NCBI GenBank assembly: GCA_964588795.1
Contig: CAZPQN010000053.1
Coordinates: 1-10,565, forward strand
Length of the DNA: 10,565 bases
Direction: 5' to 3'
Source: CAZPQN01 sp964588795
GTDB lineage: Bacteria; Fidelibacterota; UBA2242
Positions 7,465 to 10,565 of the stretch are shown here, in pieces. Under the pieces are notes generated by a model. The model did no database searches. It was given only the letters and a program-made list of their open reading frames with translations, and had not been told where the DNA came from. Position numbers and translations under genes: made by a program. Position 1 is the first letter of the stretch; every line of letters begins with the position of its first letter.

Positions 7465-7489
7465 GTCGGTCAAATATCCCGCGACCGAC
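7465..7489 (-). promoter_or_regulatory. Inverted repeat (hairpin) in the ssb leader
   Basis: Perfect 7-bp arms GTCGGTC (7465-7471) and GACCGAC (7483-7489) are separated by 11 nt. They would start a few bases after the predicted ssb transcription start. The sequence can be read as an RNA hairpin or as a protein-binding operator; the inverted repeat is certain, the role is not. Confidence 0.45.
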
Positions 7490-7500
7490 TTTTCACCCAA

Positions 7501-7529
7501 ATAATACTAAAAGAATTAGTTTTTGTCAA
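7501..7529 (-). promoter_or_regulatory. Sigma-70-type promoter for ssb
   Basis: On the minus strand TTGACA (7524-7529) is followed after exactly 17 nt by TATTAT (7501-7506). The -35 box is perfect, the -10 box matches five of six bases and the spacing is ideal. The start point would fall near 7494, giving a leader of about 65 nt before the ssb ATG. The -35 box begins 8 nt past the kbl stop. The spacer contains a small palindrome, ACTAA-5-TTAGT, at 7506-7520. Confidence 0.8.
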
Positions 7530-7537
7530 ATGTTTTT

Positions 7538-8734
7538 TTAATGTTCAGGCGTCAGCCCCAGCCGATCCCGCACGCGTCGAAAGGCAGCCACCGCCTGGTC
7601 AATCTGATCCGACGTATGCGCCGCCGAAAGCTGCACCCGAATGCGGGCCTTACCCCGCGGAACGACCGGATAAGTGAAACCGATGACATAAATACCTTCC
7701 TGCAACAGCTGATCCGCCATCCTGATTGCCAGTGGTTCGTCATTCAGCATCACCGGCACAATGGCTGTCTCGCCGGGTACAATCGCGAAACCGTGCTGTT
7801 CCATTTGCTGACGAAAATAGCGGGCATTGTCTAAAGTGCGCCGCGGCAGGGTGGGGTGCTGGCGGATCAATTCGAGGGCTTTGATCGTAGCCCCGACGAC
7901 CGCCGGTGACAGCGTGTTGGAAAACAAATACGGACGCGAGCGCTGGCGCATAAACTCAATGATGGCCTGTCGACCGGAAATACAGCCGCCGGAAGCGCCG
8001 CCCAGCGCCTTGCCGAAGGTGGTGGTGATAATGTCAATTTTGCCTATCAAACCGAAGTGTTCCGCGGTCCCCCGTCCGGAAGCACCCAAGTAACCGGTAG
8101 CGTGAGAATCATCGACCATCACCAGTGCATCATATTGCTCGGCGAGTGCGCAAATTTGCGGTAGCGGGGCAAGGTGCCCATCCATCGAGAAGACCCCGTC
8201 GGTGGCGATGATGCGGTACTTGGCATCGCGGGATTCCTGCAGACAACGGGCGAGGTCATTCATATCCATATGATTAAAGCGGAACCGCTGGGCTTTACAA
8301 AGACGCACCCCGTCAATAATCGAGGCATGGTTCAGCTCATCGGAGATGATCGCACACTTTTCATCAAAGAGCGGTTCAAACACACCTCCGTTGGCGTCGA
8401 AACAGGATGAGAAGAGAATTGTATCGTCGGTGCCTAAGAATTCGGAAAGGTTTTTTTCCAGCTCTTTGTGAATAGTCTGAGTGCCGCAGATGAAGCGCAC
8501 CGACGAAAGCCCATAACCCCATTGCTGAAGGGTATGTTGGGCGGCTTGAATAATTTCAGGATGATTAGCCAATCCCAAGTAATTGTTGGCGCAGAAATTG
8601 ATCACTTTCCGACCATCCGCGAGGGTGAGAAGAGTATCCTGCGGACTGGCGATAAGGCGTTCGGATTTATAGAGTCCCTGAGCGCGAATTGCGGTAAGTT
8701 GTTCTACCAGATCAGCCTGCATTTTCCCGAACAT
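7538..8734 (-). CDS. kbl: 2-amino-3-ketobutyrate CoA ligase (glycine C-acetyltransferase)
   Basis: From the ATG at 8734 the product is 398 residues, the same length as E. coli Kbl. An upstream TTG (8755) would add seven residues but contains the Shine-Dalgarno AAGGAG, so I reject it. The enzyme is a PLP-dependent alpha-oxoamine synthase. Visible motifs are NFCANNYLGLANHPE (46-60), SSVRFICGTQ (77-86), SSCFDANGG (109-117), SDELNHASIIDGVRLCKA (131-148), VMVDDSHATG (205-214) and TTTFGKALGGASGG (237-250). Lys242 is the expected Schiff-base lysine, with Asp208 and His136/His211 around the cofactor. These match Kbl far better than serine palmitoyltransferase or BioF. It cleaves 2-amino-3-oxobutyrate with CoA to glycine and acetyl-CoA. 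Its partner tdh lies two genes upstream in the same direction, the classic pair for threonine catabolism, with acpS between them and ending 10 nt before this start. Confidence 0.95.
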   Translation of the reverse strand: MFGKMQADLVEQLTAIRAQGLYKSERLIASPQDTLLTLADGRKVINFCANNYLGLANHPEIIQAAQHTLQQWGYGLSSVRFICGTQTIHKELEKNLSEFLGTDDTILFSSCFDANGGVFEPLFDEKCAIISDELNHASIIDGVRLCKAQRFRFNHMDMNDLARCLQESRDAKYRIIATDGVFSMDGHLAPLPQICALAEQYDALVMVDDSHATGYLGASGRGTAEHFGLIGKIDIITTTFGKALGGASGGCISGRQAIIEFMRQRSRPYLFSNTLSPAVVGATIKALELIRQHPTLPRRTLDNARYFRQQMEQHGFAIVPGETAIVPVMLNDEPLAIRMADQLLQEGIYVIGFTYPVVPRGKARIRVQLSAAHTSDQIDQAVAAFRRVRDRLGLTPEH

Positions 8735-8738
8735 ATTA

Positions 8739-8744
8739 CTCCTT
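8739..8744 (-). promoter_or_regulatory. Shine-Dalgarno deciding the kbl start
   Basis: AAGGAG on the minus strand is followed by TAAT and the ATG at 8734-8732. It lies directly after the acpS stop (8745-8747) and inside the alternative TTG-initiated reading, supporting the shorter 398-residue protein. Confidence 0.75.
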
Positions 8745-9119
8745 TTATTTTTCAATTATTACCATGGCAACGGCCAAATTTTGCAGGTGACTCACAGAAA
8801 GATGTACGGTCTTCAATTGTTGAGCCGCCAGGTACTGCTGAGTCTTGCCATAAAACTTGAAGCCGGGTTTGCCTAATTCATCGTTTACGATTTCGATTTC
8901 CTGAAAAGCCAATCCGCCCCGCCAGCCCGTACCAAGCGCCTTGAAAAAGGCTTCTTTGGCGGCGAAGCGCGCGGCGAAATGCTGGGCACGGTTTTTTTGA
9001 GCACCGCAATAAGCCCGTTCTCCGGTGGTAAATAACTTCTCTGTGAAAGCGGTGTTCTCTTCCACCTGGCGGGCGATCCGCGTTACTTCGATCAAGTCAA
9101 TGCCAATGCCGTGAATCAC
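8745..9119 (-). CDS. acpS: Holo-[acyl-carrier-protein] synthase (4'-phosphopantetheinyl transferase)
   Basis: This 124-residue protein begins with GIGIDLIEVTRI, the AcpS N-terminal motif with metal-binding Asp8. It contains RFAAKEAFFKALGTG (51-65) with catalytic Glu56 and ends with HLSVSHLQNLAVAMVII, also typical. The length is normal for AcpS (about 120-126). It transfers the phosphopantetheine arm of CoA to a serine of acyl carrier protein in the cytosol, switching on fatty acid synthesis. The start is a GTG at 9119; the protein begins right at the family's usual position, and upstream codons in this frame add nothing conserved. The Shine-Dalgarno is weak (GGGACGG). It lies 68 nt after tdh and 10 nt before kbl, so the three are probably cotranscribed. 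This is an unexpected partner for threonine catabolism, since acpS more often sits beside other housekeeping genes. Confidence 0.96.
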   Translation of the reverse strand: MIHGIGIDLIEVTRIARQVEENTAFTEKLFTTGERAYCGAQKNRAQHFAARFAAKEAFFKALGTGWRGGLAFQEIEIVNDELGKPGFKFYGKTQQYLAAQQLKTVHLSVSHLQNLAVAMVIIEK

Positions 9120-9184
9120 TGTTCCGTCCCATCTACAGCGTAAAATTTCTGACAGGCCCGTTGCTCAGCCACGGCTCTTGCCAT
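9116..9184 (-). CDS. Possible 22-residue ORF bridging tdh and acpS
   Basis: After the tdh TGA, the same frame has one codon, then an ATG (9184-9182) opening a 22-codon reading frame that starts MARAVAEQRA. Its TGA overlaps the acpS GTG (GTGA). It has no clear Shine-Dalgarno and no recognised similarity. It could couple translation of acpS to tdh, be a short readthrough tail of tdh, or be chance. Low confidence. Confidence 0.18.
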   Translation of the reverse strand: MARAVAEQRACQKFYAVDGTEQ

Positions 9185-9187
9185 TGA

Positions 9188-10144
9188 TCAACCGCCGGTT
9201 GCTTTCAGTTTTAATTGATGCAACATGTCACTGGTCATGCTGGCCAAGTCGAAATGCGGCCGCCAGTTCCATTCTTCCCGTGCGGCACTATCATCCAGTG
9301 AATTGGGCCATGAATCGGCAATGGCCTGCCGCAGAGGGTCAATCTGGTATTCTAAGTGGAAATCAGGAATGTGTTTGCGGATTTCGGCCGCGATCATTTC
9401 CGGCTCGATGCTCATGGCTGTGACATTGAACGCATTGCGGTGTTTCAGGCGTGTTGGATCCGCCTCCATCAGTTCGATCGCCGCCCTGAGGGCATCCGGC
9501 ATATACATCATATCGAGATAAGTGCCGGCTCGCAGAAAGCAGGTGTAGGATTTTTGCGCCAAGGCCGCATAATAAATATGCACGGCGTAATCGGTCGTGC
9601 CACCGCCGGGGGGAGTTTTGTAGGAAATGATTCCCGGATAGCGCACTCCGCGGGTGTCAACACTGAATCTTTTATTGTAGTAGTCACATAAAAGCTCTCC
9701 GGCAACCTTGGTTACGCCATACATGGTTGCCGGACGCTGAATGGTGTCCTGAGGCGTGCGCTCAGCAGGAGTAGTCGGCCCAAAGGCACCAATACTGCTG
9801 GGAGTGAACACGGAACAACCCGCTTCACGAGCGACCTCCAGGATGTTGTAGAGTCCGTTGAGATTGATTTCCCAGGCCATTTGCGGCTTGGCTTCCGCGA
9901 CTGCCGAGAGCAATGCCGCCAGGTGATAGATTGTCGTGATACGGTGACGCCGAACGATATCAGCAATCTGCTTGGCATTGGTCACATCCAACAATTCGAA
10001 CTGACCAGCTCCCAAGTCTTCGCAGGCTTCCGGCGAGCGTCGGTCGGTGGCAATGACATTTTGACTACCATAGCGTTGGCAGAGCTCCGGCACCAGTTCC
10101 GAACCGATTTGTCCGAGTGCTCCCGTGACTAATAACTTTTGCAT
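9188..10144 (-). CDS. tdh: L-threonine 3-dehydrogenase, short-chain (SDR/epimerase-like) type
   Basis: The ATG at 10144 gives 318 residues. A TTG at 10156 would add four, but GGAG (10151-10154) lies inside that extension 6 nt before the ATG. The product is an extended SDR: VTGALGQIGSE with Gly8, Gly11, Gly14 for NAD binding, Asp34 (TDR) favouring NAD over NADP, a PSSIGAFGP block with Ser116/Ser117, and the Tyr142-x3-Lys146 catalytic pair (MYGVTK). The RYPGIISYKTPPGGGTTDYAV region (168-188) is characteristic of the SDR-type threonine dehydrogenases rather than sugar epimerases. This form is unrelated to the zinc-dependent Tdh of E. coli. It oxidises L-threonine to 2-amino-3-oxobutyrate, which Kbl, encoded two genes downstream, splits to glycine and acetyl-CoA. 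The length fits the family (about 310-320). A candidate promoter lies at 10249-10278. Confidence 0.93.
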   Translation of the reverse strand: MQKLLVTGALGQIGSELVPELCQRYGSQNVIATDRRSPEACEDLGAGQFELLDVTNAKQIADIVRRHRITTIYHLAALLSAVAEAKPQMAWEINLNGLYNILEVAREAGCSVFTPSSIGAFGPTTPAERTPQDTIQRPATMYGVTKVAGELLCDYYNKRFSVDTRGVRYPGIISYKTPPGGGTTDYAVHIYYAALAQKSYTCFLRAGTYLDMMYMPDALRAAIELMEADPTRLKHRNAFNVTAMSIEPEMIAAEIRKHIPDFHLEYQIDPLRQAIADSWPNSLDDSAAREEWNWRPHFDLASMTSDMLHQLKLKATGG

Positions 10145-10150
10145 GCAGTT

Positions 10151-10154
10151 CTCC
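10151..10154 (-). promoter_or_regulatory. Shine-Dalgarno deciding the tdh start
   Basis: GGAG on the minus strand lies 6 nt before the ATG at 10144-10142 and overlaps the alternative TTG-initiated extension, so the ATG is preferred. Confidence 0.65.
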
Positions 10155-10172
10155 AAATTAGAGGCCGACTTA

Positions 10173-10248
10173 CCAGGTTTGAGAAAGAATTGTTTCCGCG
10201 CCGGTCCGATTTTCTCTTCATAAGGGATGTAAATTATTTCAAACTTGG
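10173..10248. repeat. Spaced inverted repeat upstream of tdh
   Basis: CCAGGTTTGA (10173-10182) and TCAAACTTGG (10239-10248) are inverted copies matching at nine of ten positions, with 56 nt between. One arm abuts the candidate -10 box of tdh. They could be paired operator sites or a leader stem; function unknown. Confidence 0.4.
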
Positions 10249-10278
10249 CTTATATTAACAAAAAGCAAGCCATGTCCA
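10249..10278 (-). promoter_or_regulatory. Candidate sigma-70 promoter for tdh-acpS-kbl
   Basis: On the minus strand TGGACA (10273-10278) and TATAAG (10249-10254) are 18 nt apart, each matching five of six consensus bases. The start would fall near 10242, giving a leader of about 97 nt. The rest of the 287-nt gap (10145-10431) shows no gene. No convincing terminator is visible for the upstream T9SS-sorted protein gene. Confidence 0.45.
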
Positions 10279-10431
10279 AAATACTTTTCTGAGCCAAGGG
10301 TAGCGCAGAGAACGCGGCAATGGAAAAAGGCAAAGCAGGAAACCGTACCCGTTTTTATCCCATTATTTTATCCGTATTGATCCAGAGAGCACGGTTTACG
10401 AAGTCAGACTCCTTTGCAATATAATGGCGAA

Positions 10432-10565
10432 TCATTTCACGAACATGATTTTCCGCTGAACCGTCCGGCCACCTGAATGCAAATGCACTACATACACGCC
10501 CGCACTCAGATTCACCGGCTGCCAGGTGTAGGAATAGGTCCCTTTAAGAGCATAAGTGCTCATAA
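10432..10565 (-). CDS. C-terminal end of a secreted protein with a T9SS (type A) sorting domain; 5' part outside window
   Basis: Only the last 44 codons (including the stop) plus two bases are in the window, entering at the right edge and ending at a TGA (10432-10434). The readable tail includes WQPVNLSAGVYVVHLHSGG followed by a basic strand and the final KIMFVK. This is the usual end of the Por-secretion/type IX sorting domain: a beta-rich tail with the pattern L-x-x-G-x-Y-hydrophobic, then R/K-x-hydrophobic-hydrophobic-K-hydrophobic-hydrophobic near the terminus. In known systems this tail directs export across the outer membrane and is then removed, with the protein attached to the surface or released. 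The function of the main domain cannot be seen. The ATG at 10563 is just an internal Met in the domain, not a credible start. Downstream it is separated from tdh by about 290 nt. Confidence 0.8.
   Translation of the reverse strand, partial: MSTYALKGTYSYTWQPVNLSAGVYVVHLHSGGRTVQRKIMFVK

Noticed and set aside
7506..7523. Plus-strand hairpin ACTAA-5-TTAGT followed by five T as a terminator
   Set aside because: The stem is only five AT-rich pairs and no plus-strand gene precedes it. It is part of the ssb promoter spacer.
7538..8734. The alpha-oxoamine synthase as the missing serine palmitoyltransferase of the lipid operon
   Set aside because: Its motifs (SSVRFICGTQ, NHASIIDGVRLCKA, GKALGGASGG), its 398-residue length and its linkage to tdh all point to Kbl. 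It is also several genes away from the lipid operon.
10340..10397. Inverted repeat AAACCGT (10340-10346) and ACGGTTT (10391-10397) as a terminator for the T9SS-sorted gene
   Set aside because: The arms are 44 nt apart with no T-run, so it is unlikely to terminate and is probably chance.

Overview
The window reads as a piece of a bacterial chromosome, most likely from the FCB side of the tree (Calditrichota, KSB1-like or Bacteroidota-related). The best clue is the partial gene at the right edge. It ends in a typical type IX secretion (T9SS, Por) C-terminal sorting domain, a system largely confined to that group. Base composition looks even throughout, and I see no insertion sequences, phage genes, CRISPR arrays, tRNA or rRNA. 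Assignment to phylum is inference.

Left block, all on the minus strand (transcribed right to left). Positions 3023-5155 hold an organophosphate:phosphate antiporter-like MFS transporter followed 27 nt later by an unrecognised P-loop NTPase. A clear rho-independent terminator at 2984-3005 closes this pair. Next come three tightly packed genes: a BcerS/YghO-like N-acyltransferase (1810-2934), a CDP-alcohol phosphatidyltransferase (903-1832, overlapping by 23 nt) and an extended SDR (1-903, overlapping by 1 nt and running off the left edge). This combination resembles bacterial ceramide/sphingolipid loci: N-acylation, head-group attachment and keto reduction. It is the most interesting part of the window.

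Middle. A 126-nt divergent intergenic region separates the transporter from the only plus-strand gene, a 549-residue uridine-kinase-family protein with an N-terminal TGS/ThrRS-like region (5282-6931). It converges on ssb (7010-7429, minus), with no obvious terminator in the 78 nt between them. ssb has a near-consensus sigma-70 promoter and a leader with competing inverted repeats.

Right block, minus strand. tdh (9188-10144), acpS (8745-9119) and kbl (7538-8734) form an operon. L-threonine 3-dehydrogenase plus 2-amino-3-ketobutyrate CoA ligase turn threonine into glycine and acetyl-CoA. The phosphopantetheinyl transferase AcpS sits between them and is probably coupled by position rather than by pathway, unless it serves an ACP used by the lipid genes further left. 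A 287-nt region upstream of tdh holds a plausible promoter and inverted repeats, then the end of the secreted T9SS-sorted protein (10432-10565).

For three genes I moved the start from an upstream TTG to an internal ATG, because a Shine-Dalgarno sequence sits inside the longer reading: 2934, 8734 and 10144.
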